Source: Gymnothorax reevesii (Eukaryota > Chordata > Actinopteri > Anguilliformes > Muraenidae). From it: 64,000 nucleotides of DNA. Both the position numbers and the translations under genes were made by a program. The notes below the pieces were generated by a model that was given only the letters and a program-made list of their open reading frames with translations, did not search any database and was not told where the DNA came from. How positions within the stretch are numbered: the first letter of the stretch is position 1; every line of letters starts with the position of its first letter. Below, in pieces: positions 19,820-31,887 of the stretch. The stretch spans positions 19,228,667 through 19,292,666 of the forward strand of contig CM056587.1 in assembly GCA_029721435.1 (NCBI GenBank), given 5' to 3'.

Positions 19820-22800
19820 GTTGAATTTACCTAATGGTTAGTTAGCATCTAGCACTCTATCAAGCCTCAGCTTGAAACCTCCCTGAGTTTCTGCTTCATT
19901 GACATGACTAGGCAAGGTTTTCTGCACGATGTAGAGAAGGCATACGACATGATGTGGAGAGAAGGAATGCTGATTAAGCTGCACATGCTTGGGATAAGGG
20001 GGAGAGTATTTAATTGGGTGGCAAATTTCCTGGAACAGAGGAGGATCTGGCTCAGAGTGGGATCAGAATTCTCTAGCCAGTTGGAAGTGAGCAATGGTAC
20101 TCCACAGGGGAGTGTAATCAGTCTGCTATTATATACAATCATGATAAATGATATTTTTGATGAAGTGCCTGTGGAGATGGGGAGGTCCCTTTTTGCGAAC
20201 GATGGGGCAATCTGGAAGAGGGGGAGGGGGCTGTGCAGAAGGTGCAGGGGGCCATAGGTTGGGTAGAGAAGTGGGGGTTGGACTGGGGCAGTAGGTTCTC
20301 AGTAGAGAAGACCAAGGTGGTATTTTTTACAAGAAAGAGAGAGGGAGAACTAGGACTGAAAATGTATGGGCAGAGGCTGGAGAAAGTGGGGGCATTCAAG
20401 TACCTTGGGGTTGTATTTGATAGGCACTTGACCTGGGAGGGACATATCAAGGGGGTAGTGGAGAAGGGGAATAAAGTAATAAATGTAATGCGGTGTTTGA
20501 CAGGGAGGAGGTGGGGAGCGAGTGTAGTGGCCTTGAGGACAGTATATCGGGGAATAATCAGGGCAGGGGTGGACTACGGATCGGTAGTATATGGATCAGC
20601 TGCCCAGACACACCTGAAGAAGCTGGAGGTAATGCAGGCGAAGGCACTGAGGGTGTGTAGTGGAGCTGTGAGGTCAACTCCAATACCGGCTCTGCAAGTG
20701 TACATGGGTGAGATGCCACTAGATTTGAGAAGGGACCAGCTGATGGCTAACTACTGGGTAAATCTGAAGGGGCATGGGGACTCACACCCCACTTAGGGGG
20801 TTTTGGGGGAATGTTGGCAAAACGGGAAGGGAAGAAGGAGGAATTTTGGAAGGATGGGAGGGGAGGTAGCAGGGGAATATGGGGTGGGGAATCTTAATCT
20901 GGGGCCCACAGTGGTGATCCCGGCGGTAGCCTCGTGGAAACTTGATTGGCCAGAGGTAGATTGGAGGTTGCTGGACAAGAAGAGGGAAGGGGGAGAGGTT
21001 GATATAGTGGGGGAATTTGAAAGGCTGATTAATGGGAGTTATGAGGGATACACAGAAATATATACTGATGGGTCAAAGGATCCTAGCACTGGAAATACAG
21101 GATTTGGAATAGTGGTGCCAGAAAGGGGGGTGAAGATAAACAGAAGAACCACAGATGGATTAGGTGTATATACCGTGGAAATGGTAGCGATGCTAGTGGC
21201 AGTGAGATGGGTGGAGCTGGCTCGGGTGGAAAAGGTTTTGGTATGTAGCGATTCCGCGGCAGTGCTTGCGAGTCTGAGATCCTTCCACTCAAGTAGTAGG
21301 CAGGACATTCTGTATGAGGTATTGATGAGCGTGACCAGGTGTGTGAGTCAGGGCAAAGAAATCCATTTTGTGTGAAATGAGCAGGCGGATAAGGTGGCAA
21401 AGGAGGCATTAAAAAAAGAGGGTGGATATGGCTGTTAGATTCAGCAAGGCGAAGGGGGTCATCTGGGATAAGGTATGTCAGAAGTGGCAGGCTAGGTGGG
21501 ATGGGGAGGAGAGGGGGGCGTCACCTCTACCAGCTTCAGCAGAGTGTGAGGGGGCAGAGTATTGGGGGGGGGGCAGTAGGAAGGATGAGGTAGTGTGGAT
21601 GAGGCTGAGGATAGGGCATTGTTCACTGAATGGGACACTGTAGCTGATAGGGAAACATATGACAGGGCTGTGTGAGGGAGGAGGTGGAGACAGTGGACCA
21701 CATATTATTAGAGTGTAAGGCGTATGAGAAGGAGAGGAAAGTAATGGAGGATAGTCTTAGGAAAATAAGAGGTGGGGGAATAGGAGTGAAGGAAGCGCTT
21801 TGTGAGGGAGGGGGGACTAAGATGAGGATAGTGTTGGGTTTCCTGAAGAGTGTGGGGGTGTATGAGAGGGTGTGAGGGGGGATAGTAATGAGCTGAATGA
21901 GAATTTCAAAATGTAGATTAGTAAACCTGGAGACTGACCCACACTCCGTTAAACACCAAGAAGAAGAAGAAGGTTTTCTGCACAGTGATAACTCTGGAAA
22001 AAATACTTCCTAATATCAGTGCTAAATTTACTGCTCCCTCACTTCCTTTTGTGACCTGTTTGCAATACTAAAGAACTTGAACTAAATAATCGCGCTGAGT
22101 TTACTCTGTCAATTCAATGTATATTTAAAAACATCAATCAAATCACCCCAAAGTCTCCTTTTATTGAGGCCGAAGAGAGTAAGGTTTATCAGTCTGTTTT
22201 CTATCCTTTATTCCAGGAATTAGATTTTCAGAACCTGCTTAAATAGCTTTTATATATGTAGAATATATAAATAAAATTGTATGGTCCCTTGAGCTGCACA
22301 CAATAGTCTTAAATGTGGTCTGACAAAAGTATAGTGTAAGTATCTCTTGATTTATATTCAGTACTTTCTTTGCTATATATGCCAGTAATTTTCTGGCCTT
22401 TTTAACTGCTACAGCACAATGGCTAGATTCTGTCAGTTTTTTCGCCAACACTCACTCCCGGGTCCTTTTCAAACTGAGCACATTCCGATTTTTAACCTAC
22501 TGTAAAGTAATCTATTTCTCACCTGTAGAAACTTTACATTTAGGTATATGGACTTTTCACCCTCTTCTGGATTCTGTCAGAAAAACATCCTGAATATCCT
22601 TTGCAGACAACACTGAGTCAAACCTCCCAATTTTGTGCTATCAGCAAATTTAGCCAATTTGAGTTCAAGGTTCCTGATAAGGTCCTCCATTTACATCAAT
22701 GAAGAGCAGGTCTGCCAGCGCTGATCCCCGTGGAACTACATTTCCCACAGTGACCTCACTGAGATGATATTGTTCTGACCACTATTGAGTTTTTTACTGG

Positions 22801-22860
22801 AATGAATCCATTCCAAAATGCCTTCTGTATTTCCAATGGCTGTTATGTTAGTAATTGAAT
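19820..22860 (-). repeat. Old CR1/L2-like LINE remnant (interrupted)
   Basis: On the minus strand, LFGLNKRRLWGDLIDVFKY (about 22150-22170) and, after the inserted LINE, KPCLVMSMKQKLREVSS recall the end of CR1/L2 ORF2 (RRLRGDLI..., WNSLP-HVVEAET). Stops are frequent. The part at 22200-22860 resembles another old dispersed repeat that I cannot name. The younger LINE at 19928-21969 splits it. Confidence 0.45.
19928..21969 (+). mobile_element. LINE of the I group with RNase H, 5'-truncated and dead
   Basis: It starts in the middle of reverse transcriptase (DVEKAYDMMWREGML, then NGTPQGSVIS). The catalytic box reads FANDG in place of FADD(G), losing an Asp at about 20198-20200. The thumb region follows in another frame (KYLGVVFDRHLTWEGHI). 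An RNase H domain follows: YTDGSKD, YTVEMVAM, VCSDSAA, with a stop and missing residues before NEQADK. A C-terminal DHILLECKAYEKE knuckle follows. It ends in (GAA)n and is flanked by a 14-bp duplication, 'aaggttttctgcac' (19914-19927 and 21970-21983). Confidence 0.87.
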
Positions 22861-23445
22861 AACATTAGAAATCTGTTCCTTAGTAAAACTATGAATCAAA
22901 ACAGCTATAAAAGACATTAGCAATATCCTCATCCTCATACAGTGCAGATAAATCTTAATTCTTAACACGCATAACTTCTACTTCAAGATTCCTTTTACAA
23001 CTGGAAAAGGAAAAACTGCTGAGGATTAGTTTTGCCGCCATCTGCAGTTTGCCTTTCATTTAGTCTTTCAGCTTACCTCAGCTCTTTTTTTTTTTTAAAC
23101 TTTGGCACACATTTTACTCTTGGGCTGGGTGAAATGGACATAAATTTATTTCAATATTTTCAGCCAAATACCTTGATATCTATATTACGGCGATATTGCA
23201 AGATTACCTATTGGTGCTTATTCGTACCATGCAAATTTTGATAAATGGTCATGTGAGTATGATGACTAAGTATGTTCAGGGAACTGCTAAAACGGTTCAC
23301 TGAGTGCAGACAGCTGTTTCCTCTACTGCTATGCAGCCTTTAATACCAGGAAAGACAACTCTTATGTCACAGTGCTGCCCTGCAAAATTCTGAACAAAGT
23401 AAGTCACGATTTGATATGATATTCATATTGTCCCAGCCCACGTTA
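22861..23445. other. Unassigned sequence
   Basis: No gene recognised. Confidence 0.45.
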
Positions 23446-24218
23446 CAAAAGGCCATGACGAGGCACAATTAGATAGATGTGAATTTTTGTAAACCTTATT
23501 GGCATTACCGTGGTAGAAGCGGAAAACAAAAACTGTCAAGATAAAAGTTTAAGCAAAAAAATGTCTTTCCATGATACATTTTTCAGTGTTCTCTGACAGT
23601 CTATACATTTCATTGGCTCGGTGAATACACTTTTAAGGTGTTTTTTGTTATTTTGGCCACTGTTCTTTGGGAATAAAGCTTGAAAAAATTGCAGTACTAA
23701 GTCTTAGGCTGCTTTCAAAATGTACTCTTGTCCACTCGCAAACTCACTGACTCACTCACACTATATTGTTTTCAATATAAAACATTTACTACATAGTGCC
23801 CTTTATAGTGAGTGAGTGTACATTTCAAACTCAGCCACAGTTTGTTCACAATTCACTGCAAAATCATAACATCAATAGGTCAAATTCAGGACATGCACAA
23901 GTAACCATGAAATTGGAAGACAAATGAAAAACACCAATTCTGTCATAAATGAGAACACAACTTATAATAATGAAGAAGAATGAACACAAGCACCGCGTGT
24001 ACAGTCCGTAGCATTGCATGACCATCAACTGAGGGGAAACCACATCGAAGTATATTTAGGTGCATGAGTCAATCTTAGGGGAACGGGCAATTGCGACATA
24101 TGCAAACACAGCAGCTGCTGGTATGAACTATGATGGACTTGCTGTCAAATTTGTGACATTGGGTTCAATAATCAGTACCTTCAACAAAAATTGCACCTCA
24201 AAAGAGAACAAGGGGAAG
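23446..24218 (+). repeat. Left arm of a 773-bp inverted repeat
   Basis: It matches the reverse complement of 28184-28959 almost base for base, from 'ttacaaaaggcc' to 'gaacaaggggaag'. Within the arm is a small palindrome-like stretch, 'tagtgccctttatagtgagtgagtg'-type. Short open frames on it show no recognised domain. Confidence 0.93.
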
Positions 24219-25560
24219 CAATGATGTTCAGAGATACCAACAATGCAAAAGTCAAAGGTGGGGGCGTGGTTACAAGATCAAGACTCAAATGGGCCACTGA
24301 CACATCAGTGGCATGGGTAGAAGGCATGCTGCAGTTGAAAGATATCACTGGGAACCCATGCATGGGGACACAAAGACGCACTTCCAACAATGGGGCAAAG
24401 CAGGCCGAAGGCTGAGGTGAGACAAGATGCGAGCCAAAATCTGACATTTGGACAAGGAAGGGTGAAGGTCAAGGGCTGCAGAACTTTAATCACAAAATGG
24501 GATCCGCTAAAGTGAAAGATCACGTGGACTAAACTCTATCAACCTTTTCGCATCTCTTTTCTATTCTAATCAGTGTATGACAAATCACCAACACCAACAA
24601 ACCTGCACAGGTGGAGAATGAGGAAGTGCCCACTCTGCAAATTATGTGGAGGGAGAGGCGCATTGGTGCACATACAGGTGGGGTGGAAGACTGCCCTTAG
24701 TTTAGGAACTTTATGGCGTCATGACAAGAACCTCAGAGCACTAGCTGAAATCTAGAAGCAGGAGAGATGGGGGAAAAGGGCAGACCTGTATGAGACCTGC
24801 AACATCAATCCAGTTCATCAGGGAGGGAGAGAAGCCACCAGCCACCATAGAAAGCCTCCTACAGACTGTACAATCTCTGGAGATGAAGATGGACCTGAGT
24901 AGAAAACTACACTTGCCCCAGTTCATCCAAACATCCCTGAGGCCTGATGTGGTCCTGTGGTCTGAAGAGACGGAGAAAATCCTCCCGGTGGAATAGACGA
25001 ACATGGGAAAACGGATACAATGAGACCCCGAAGAGGAAAGCCACTAAGTACTCGGACCAGGTCCAATAATGCAGGGACAATATTACCAGTTGATTTTGGC
25101 TCCCGAGCTTTTCCGTCACAATCTATATGAAACACACTCACATCTCTGGGCATAGCAGGGAGGGAGAGGAAACCAGCTTCTCGCTTTGGGTGAAATTGCA
25201 GAACAAGCTTCTTGTTAGATCTGGAACAGACGGGAGGAGTTGAGCTGAAAGCCAGGAGAAGATGGGCAGCAACTGGCCATCGCTGCCAACCCACCAACAG
25301 GAGGGCGTCGTGGCCCAGGGTCATACTTTGTGAGTAAAGTTGGATGCTACCTGAAAACCTGAGATCTTCTCCTGGCTGAAAGCTACAGTCACAAGAATGT
25401 TCCTGAAGGTAATGGCATCTTCAAGTTGTATCTAATAGTCTTGTAGAAACTCAAACCTACCTTTACCCATGCCATTAGTCCCAACGTGGATGATGACAGC
25501 GAGATGGCTCGTACACTCCAGGAGGTCTACTATCTGGGCAACAGGCAGTCAATACACTGT
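24219..25560 (+). mobile_element. Retrotransposon ORF remnant, R2/NeSL-like C-terminus
   Basis: Plus-strand pieces read YDKSPTPTNLHRWRMRKCPL and CGGRGALVHIQ, then LWRHDKNLRALAEI, and later SLRPDVVLWSEETEKI. A Cys-rich knuckle (CPLC...GxLxHI) followed by WRHD and RPD...LWS is what I recall from the C-terminus of R2-type retrotransposons, where RPD belongs to a restriction-like endonuclease. Stops and frameshifts are frequent, and there is no reverse transcriptase here. Confidence 0.5.
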
Positions 25561-26059
25561 TTAAGATTTTTTGTCATGTGAACAGACTATGGCATGCTGT
25601 TAACCCTTCTAAAAACTGAGTTAAAACACTTCTAAAAACACTATACCTGCCTTTTTTTCTTCTTCAGTTACTTTCAGTTACTCCCTTCGTTTAATGTGAA
25701 TTCCAGACTAATTTCTGAAAAAAATTACTGTTTGAACAATAAATTCAAATAAGTGCGAAACCTCAACGTGTTTCTGTTTTTTGTCAGAAGTCCTCCACTA
25801 ACTCCTCATTCTTTTGTGAGGAAACCTTTCTGGAGCATTACTGCCACCTGCTGCTCATATGTAGTCTTGTTCTATATGAATCCAGTTTTTGTACAAATGA
25901 AAATATATAGTTGAATACCTCACTGCCTGAAGAATTGGGAAAAAAAATGTATCTATATCGATGCTTATAAATCCATTATTTTATCATAATTATCTTCTTT
26001 CCCCACTGGATTTATGGCATTTGACAACCACATTTTCCAAAGTTTCTTTCAATCACATA
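25561..26059. other. Unassigned sequence
   Basis: No gene recognised. Confidence 0.45.
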
Positions 26060-26800
26060 CAGTGGCTCCAATAAGTATTTGTACACTACTTGAAAATTTG
26101 ACTACATAACAGCTTTTGTATATTCGGCTAAATGCTTGCTATTGTGTGTAAAAGTGATTAAAATATTTGATAATATGTTTTAAACAAATATTTAATGTCA
26201 AAATGGCATATTTGGTCAGAAAGGCGATTATCTGACCCAATGAGTATCTGTACAGTTCCATTAGTGAGTCACAAAACTTATAATACTCACCTAAAATTGA
26301 CTCAAGATATTTACAGGACATGGTTGCCTCACTTGGTCTGATTTGGTCAAGCGTGACCACACTGGACACTCCCTCTATACACAGACTGACCTATGTAAAT
26401 GGCTTGACCATGCCCATAATGTATTCCTGTGATATGTGGTTAAGACAGGCGAGATACCCCGTCGAATGCGGGAGCAAATCATTCAGCTACATAACGAAGG
26501 CCAAAGCACCAGAAAAATTGGAACTGGGCTATCGTTACGCCACACGACCGTGCAGTACATCATCAAGAAGTACAAACAGTCTGAACGCATAGCCAATGCA
26601 GCCAGGAAAGGACGTCCCAGGAAGACCAGCCAGCGCACTGACCGGTACATCTCCCTGCTGGTACAGAGGGAGAGACAGTCCTCGGCCTCCAGTCTTGCCA
26701 CCAAAGTGGAGGAAGCAACTGGAAGCCATGTTTGTGCCCAGGCCATCCGTAACCGGCTCCATGAAGTACAGTATTGTACAAATACTTATTGGAGCCACTG
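26060..26800 (+). mobile_element. Deleted Tc1-like element
   Basis: TIR 'cagtggctccaataagtatt' on the left and its inverse, 'aatacttattggagccactg', on the right, with TA at 26058-26059 and 26801-26802. The interior encodes only the N-terminal DNA-binding half of a transposase: MREQIIQLHNEGQSTRKIGT, GRPRKTSQRTDR, then VCAQAIRNRLHE directly joined to the right TIR. The catalytic domain has been deleted, leaving 741 bp. Confidence 0.85.
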
Positions 26801-26910
26801 TACATTTCATACAGAATTGTTCATAAGTTAAGAAATTGCCATTCGTGTCCATCAAGTCAACTATAGACCATATATTCCTCTCATACCAATCTTCAAAAAA
26901 ATAAGGATTT

Positions 26911-26972
26911 ACAGTGGTTCCAATAAGTATTTGTACACTACTGTACTTCATGGAGCCGGTTACGGATGGCCT
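26911..26972 (-). mobile_element. Inverted fragment of the same Tc1 element
   Basis: 'cagtggttccaataagtatt' through 'ggagccggttacggatggcc' is the near-exact reverse complement of about 26739-26800. It is a one-ended fragment. Confidence 0.75.
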
Positions 26973-28183
26973 GGCCTCTCTCTCTCTTCATTTATTAGCT
27001 TCCATCTCTTTGGCCCTTCTCCTACACACTGCGACTCCCTACTACATGATTTCTTTCTTGAATTTTTTGACCTGACTTTAGTCCTGCCCATGTTAATATC
27101 TTCTTCTGATTCATCCTGCCTTCTTTCTCAATTTCCTGTATGACTCGCTATTCCCTGTCCTTTCTCTGCCTTCTCGCAATGTCCTCTGCTGTAACCCGCA
27201 GACTCCACCAGCCGGAAATCCTCTCCTTCTTCCTCTGCCCCTCCTAACAACTCTCTTTTCCTTCAGCACAAACAGGAAGTGAGTATCAGGGTAAAGTAAT
27301 CGAGCTCAGAGCAGCAGTGTCCAAGGAGGACCTATCACGAACGTTTGTGATAATTTGGAGGAAAACTGGACATTTTCATTGGAAATTTAGATTCATTCAT
27401 TTCTTTTTACTTGCAAAAAAAAAAACCTGTGACAAGATAAATGAGTTTCCCCAACCTGTAATCTACAGTTGAATAAATTTAGACAGTTGTAAAATTTTAG
27501 GCAGTACAGAGAGAAATGACTATGAAGTGGTTTTGAAATTGTGCACTGCAAAAACTCGCCTTGGTCCATCCACTGTTTACGTAGGCTAAATGAGCATCTC
27601 TTGTCTATTTCTGCTTTTTTCTCTTCCTGACATTTGGGATGATACAGCAACTAAGTTTGGCCACTGATGTGCACAGTGACATAAGTAATCATCTGCACCC
27701 TTGCAAACCTACTAATACATGCACACTCATCCCTCTACGCTCTGTGACAGAAGAATAACTCATAGCTCTACGGTATAATTTGTACCCCTCCTTCTATTTT
27801 GTTGATTTGACGCCTGCCAGACGCAGCTCGATGTTTGGATTCCATGTGCCAAGCCTGTCATGGGACATCATCCGTTATGAGCCGACCGTTGTTGGCAAGA
27901 CAGCATCAAAAATAGGTTGCTGAGCCGTTTTGTTGACTCGGTATAGCTGGGCAAACACACAACAGAGACCAGAGGGCTGTTGTACAGATGTCTTTTAGTC
28001 CTACACTGTTGAAGGCTGCCCAGGAGGTAGATGTGTTCTGGTGCTCCCACTCTCTGAGGCTGAGGGAGCTTTCACCGCAGGTTATGGAGGGTCAGAGAGC
28101 CTTCTTCCTACAGCATGTGCACTGAGAGGCTGTCAGAAGAGCATGACAAATATGCATACACCCACGAGAGAGAGAGAGGGTGC
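26973..28183. other. Spacer inside the large inverted repeat, unassigned
   Basis: Pyrimidine-rich DNA around 26975-27260 and then mixed sequence. No supported gene. Confidence 0.45.
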
Positions 28184-28959
28184 CTTCCCCTTGTTCTCTT
28201 TTGAGGTGCAATTTTTGTTGAAGGTACTGATTATTGAACCCAATGTCACAAATTTGACAGCAAGTCCATCACAGTTCATACCAGCAGCTGCTGTGTTTGC
28301 ATATGTCGCAATTGCCCGTTCCCCTAAGATTGACTCATGCACCTAAATATACTTCGATGTGGTTTCCCCTCAGTTGATGGTCATGCAATGCTACGGACTG
28401 TACACACGGTGCTTGTGTTCATTGTTCTTCATTGTTATAAGTTGTGTTCTCATTTATGACAGAATCGGTGTTTTTCATTTTTCTTCCAAGTTCATGGTTA
28501 CTTGTGCATGTCCTGAATTTGACGTATTGATGTTATGATTTTGCAGTGAATTGTGAACAAACTGAGGCTGAGTTCAAAATGTACACTCACTCACTATATA
28601 GGGCACTATGTAGTAAATGTTTTATATTGAAAACAATATAGAGTGAGTGAGTCAGAGAGTTTGCGAGTGGACAAGAGTACATTTTGAAAGCAGCCCAAGA
28701 CTTAGTACTGCAATTTTTTCAAGCTTTATTCCCAAAGAACAGTGGCCAAAATAACAAAAAGCACCTTAAAAGTGTATTCACCGAGCCAATGAAATGGATA
28801 GACTGTCATAGAACACTGAAAAATGTATCATGGAAAGACATTTTTTTGCTTAAACTTTTATCTTGACAGTTTTTGTTTTCCGCTTCTACCACGGTAATGC
28901 CAGTAAGGTTTACAAAAATTCACATCTATCTAATTGTGCCTCGTCAGGGCCTTTTGTAA
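28184..28959 (-). repeat. Right arm of the 773-bp inverted repeat
   Basis: Reverse-complement partner of 23446-24218 with only scattered substitutions and small indels. The outer flanks of the two arms ('cagcccacg' and 'caaatataaacatgg') do not share a target duplication. Confidence 0.93.
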
Positions 28960-30324
28960 ACAAATATAAACATGGAGACACAGTGGTGTATGCACACTGT
29001 GCTCCTGATTTTTAAAAGTTCTCACCTCAGGGCGCTCTTATCCGGTATCAGGCCCAATGAAATGACGTAAGCTCGCTAATACAACACCGATAGAGCATTG
29101 CATCTCTGATAAACCCTCAGCTGGGCTGCCCACTTACATGAACCATCACCTCTCACCTCTTTCCTCAAGGAGGAAGTCGAACAGGGTACTGAGTCAGTGC
29201 CTCTCTCAGCTCACACAAGTGCAAAAATGTACAGCCTGTTCTAGTACACCAGAAGGAGGGTTCATACTAATTCTCTGCTTCTCTGCTCAATGAAATACTG
29301 GGCAACATGCAAATGTATGGTTAACATACTGTACCACGAGAGAGGGTAGTGCTGCTAATGTTATGCTTTTTCAATTTGATTTCGTCATTTACTGGTCAAA
29401 AGATATTTTTGTCACCACTGGCTAACTGGTAGTGTGACATTATTCATACACTCGCTGAAGTCTTTATTGTGACCACAGATATGTTTAAAAATCAGTTGAT
29501 TTTAATCAGAATTGTTGCATTTTTGTGATTTTCTGTTTATATGGAAAAAAAAATTCACTGCGTGGTACTGTGTGGCTGGAAGACAACCGACCAGTAAAAG
29601 CCATAAGTATGTCGAATATAAAAATTTAACAGCATGGAAATCAGTAGGTTTGTTGTGGCGCAGTGAAATTATTGGCCTAAGTTGCAAAAAACTATACGAG
29701 TAATGCACAAATATTGTGGGAAAAGCCGTCATTCAAACAGTGAAAATATTGCTAATTTTGGTTGTGCTTGATTACAAAATTCATGAAGGAAATAGGGGCA
29801 TTTTTTTTGAGAAATTGACCCCAGAAAGCTTTATCCTACATTAAAACAGTACAGTTGCTTTGGCTAAGAAGCGCTCCACTCTCACGGCCTTAAAATCGCC
29901 ATAAAACCTACTTGCGAGACTACAGTCTGGGCCTCTGATTTCAGCGCAGAATTATTCATTAAAGCACTGGCCCAGTCATGCTCTGAGCACATAAACATTG
30001 CAGATCAGGGCTTGCTCAATGTGACAGGGTTACATGAGAGAGGAATTTGAGAGTCTTCCTGTAGTTCATCATCATGTGAGCAGAGGTCAAAGTTCAACAA
30101 CGCAGGCGTGGAACCAAATATTGGATAAAGGACAAGACAAAGCTTGTTTTTTTTTTAAACTGGCCAGGGCTCCTAAATCTTTGACAGGCAGTTTTTTTGG
30201 GATTGGTTTTTCAAATCTAAAATTCTGCACTTAAGAACAGTAACTCTGACTCAATGATGATAATAGATGATGAATGATAGATTGTTAAGATTTATCTATA
30301 TTTATATATAATATATATTTTTAC

Positions 30325-30329
<5 letters not shown>
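28960..30329. other. Unassigned sequence
   Basis: No gene recognised. Short open frames at 29500-29730 show no known domain. Confidence 0.45.

Positions 30330-30378
<49 letters not shown>
30330..30378. repeat. (TA)n microsatellite, left part
   Basis: A perfect TA run that ends where the Tc1 copy 2 begins. It continues on the other side at 32664-32706. Confidence 0.95.
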
Positions 30379-30380
<2 letters not shown>

Positions 30381-30737
30381 AAACCCAAGATCAGTGCAGT
30401 TGGCACGTTGTGTAAATCGTAAATAAAAACAGAATTCAATGATTTGCAAATCCTTTTCAACCTATATTCAATTGAATAAACTGCAAAGACAAGTTACTTA
30501 ATGTTCGAACAGGTAAACTTTGTAATTTTTTGCAAATATTAGCTCATTTGGAATTTGATGCCTGCAACATGTTTCAAAAAAGCTGGCACAAGTGACAAAA
30601 AAGACTGAGAGAGTTGAAGAATGCTCATCAAACACTTATTTGGAACAATCCACTGGTGAACGGGCTAATTGGGAACAGGTGCCATGATTGGGTATAAAAG
30701 CAGCTTCCCTGAAATGCTCAGTCATTCACAAACAAGG

Positions 30738-31762
30738 ATGGGGCGAGGGTCACCACTTAGTGAACAAATGCGTGAGCTGATTATCGAACAGTTTAAAAAC
30801 AACATTCTTCAACGAGCTATTGCAAGAAATTTGTGGATTTCATCATCTACGGTCCGTAATATCGTCAAAAGGTGCAGAGAATCAGGAGAAATCACTGCAT
30901 GTAAGCGACAAGGCCAAAAACCAACATTAAATGCCCATGACCTTCGATCCCTCAGGCGGTACTGCATCAAAAACCGACATCAGTGTGTAAAGGACATCAC
31001 CACATGGGCTCAGGAACACTGCGGAAAACCACTGTCAGTAACTACAGTTCGTCGCTACATCTGCAAGTGCAAGTTAAAAGTCTACAATGCAAAGCGAAAG
31101 CCATTTATCAACAGTACCCAGAAACGCCGCTGGCTTCACTGGGCCCAAGCTCATCTAAGATGGACTGATGCAAAGTGGAAAAGTGCTCTGTGGTCTGACG
31201 AGTCCACATTTCAAATTGTTTTTGGAAACAGTGGACGTCATGTCCTCCGGACCAAAGAGGAAAAGAACTATCTGGACTGTTATAGGCGCAAAGTTCAAAA
31301 GCCAGCGTCTGTGATGGTATGGGGGTGTATTAGTGCCCAAGGCATGGGCAACTTACACATATGTGAAGGCACCATTAATGCTGAAAGGTTCATACAGGTT
31401 TTGGAGCAACATATGTTGCCATCCAAGCAACGTCTTTTTCATGGATGCTGTGCTGCTTATTTCAGCAAAACTATGCCAAGCCACATTCTGCACGTGTTAC
31501 AACAGCATGGCTCCGTAGTAAAAGAGTGCGGGTACTAGACTGGCCTGCCTGTAGTCCAGACCTGTCTCCCATTGAAAATGTGTGGCACATTATGAAGCGT
31601 AAAATATGACAACGGAGACCCCGGGCTGTTGAACAACTTAAGCTGTACATCAAGCAAGAATAGGAAAGAGTTCCACCTGAAAAGCTTCAAAAATTGGTCT
31701 TTTCAGTTCCCAAACGTTTACTGAGTGTCGTTAAAAGGAAAGGCGATGTAACACAGTGGTAA
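30738..31762 (+). pseudogene. Tc1 transposase, frameshifted
   Basis: From ATG 30738 the N-terminal helix-turn-helix region is complete (ARNLWISSSTVRNIVKRC, then KRQGQKPTLNA), unlike copy 1. WSDEST keeps the first catalytic Asp. Near 31446 two extra bases change HGRPCLFQQDNA into another frame, so the second Asp is lost. A later TGA replaces a codon in the 'MKRKI' block at about 31607, and a TAG follows near 31662. SPIENVW is still readable in the third frame. Confidence 0.9.
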
Positions 31763-31887
31763 AAAGGCCCCAGTGCCAACTTTTTTGCAATGTTGCAATG
31801 TGCTGCTGCCTTTAAATTCTAAGTTAATGATTATTTGCAGCAAAAAAAAATTAAGTTTCTCAATTTGAACATTAAACATCTTGTCTT

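Noticed and set aside
21039..21409. Minus-strand open frames opposite the LINE RNase H domain
   Set aside because: Shadows of the purine-rich LINE coding strand.
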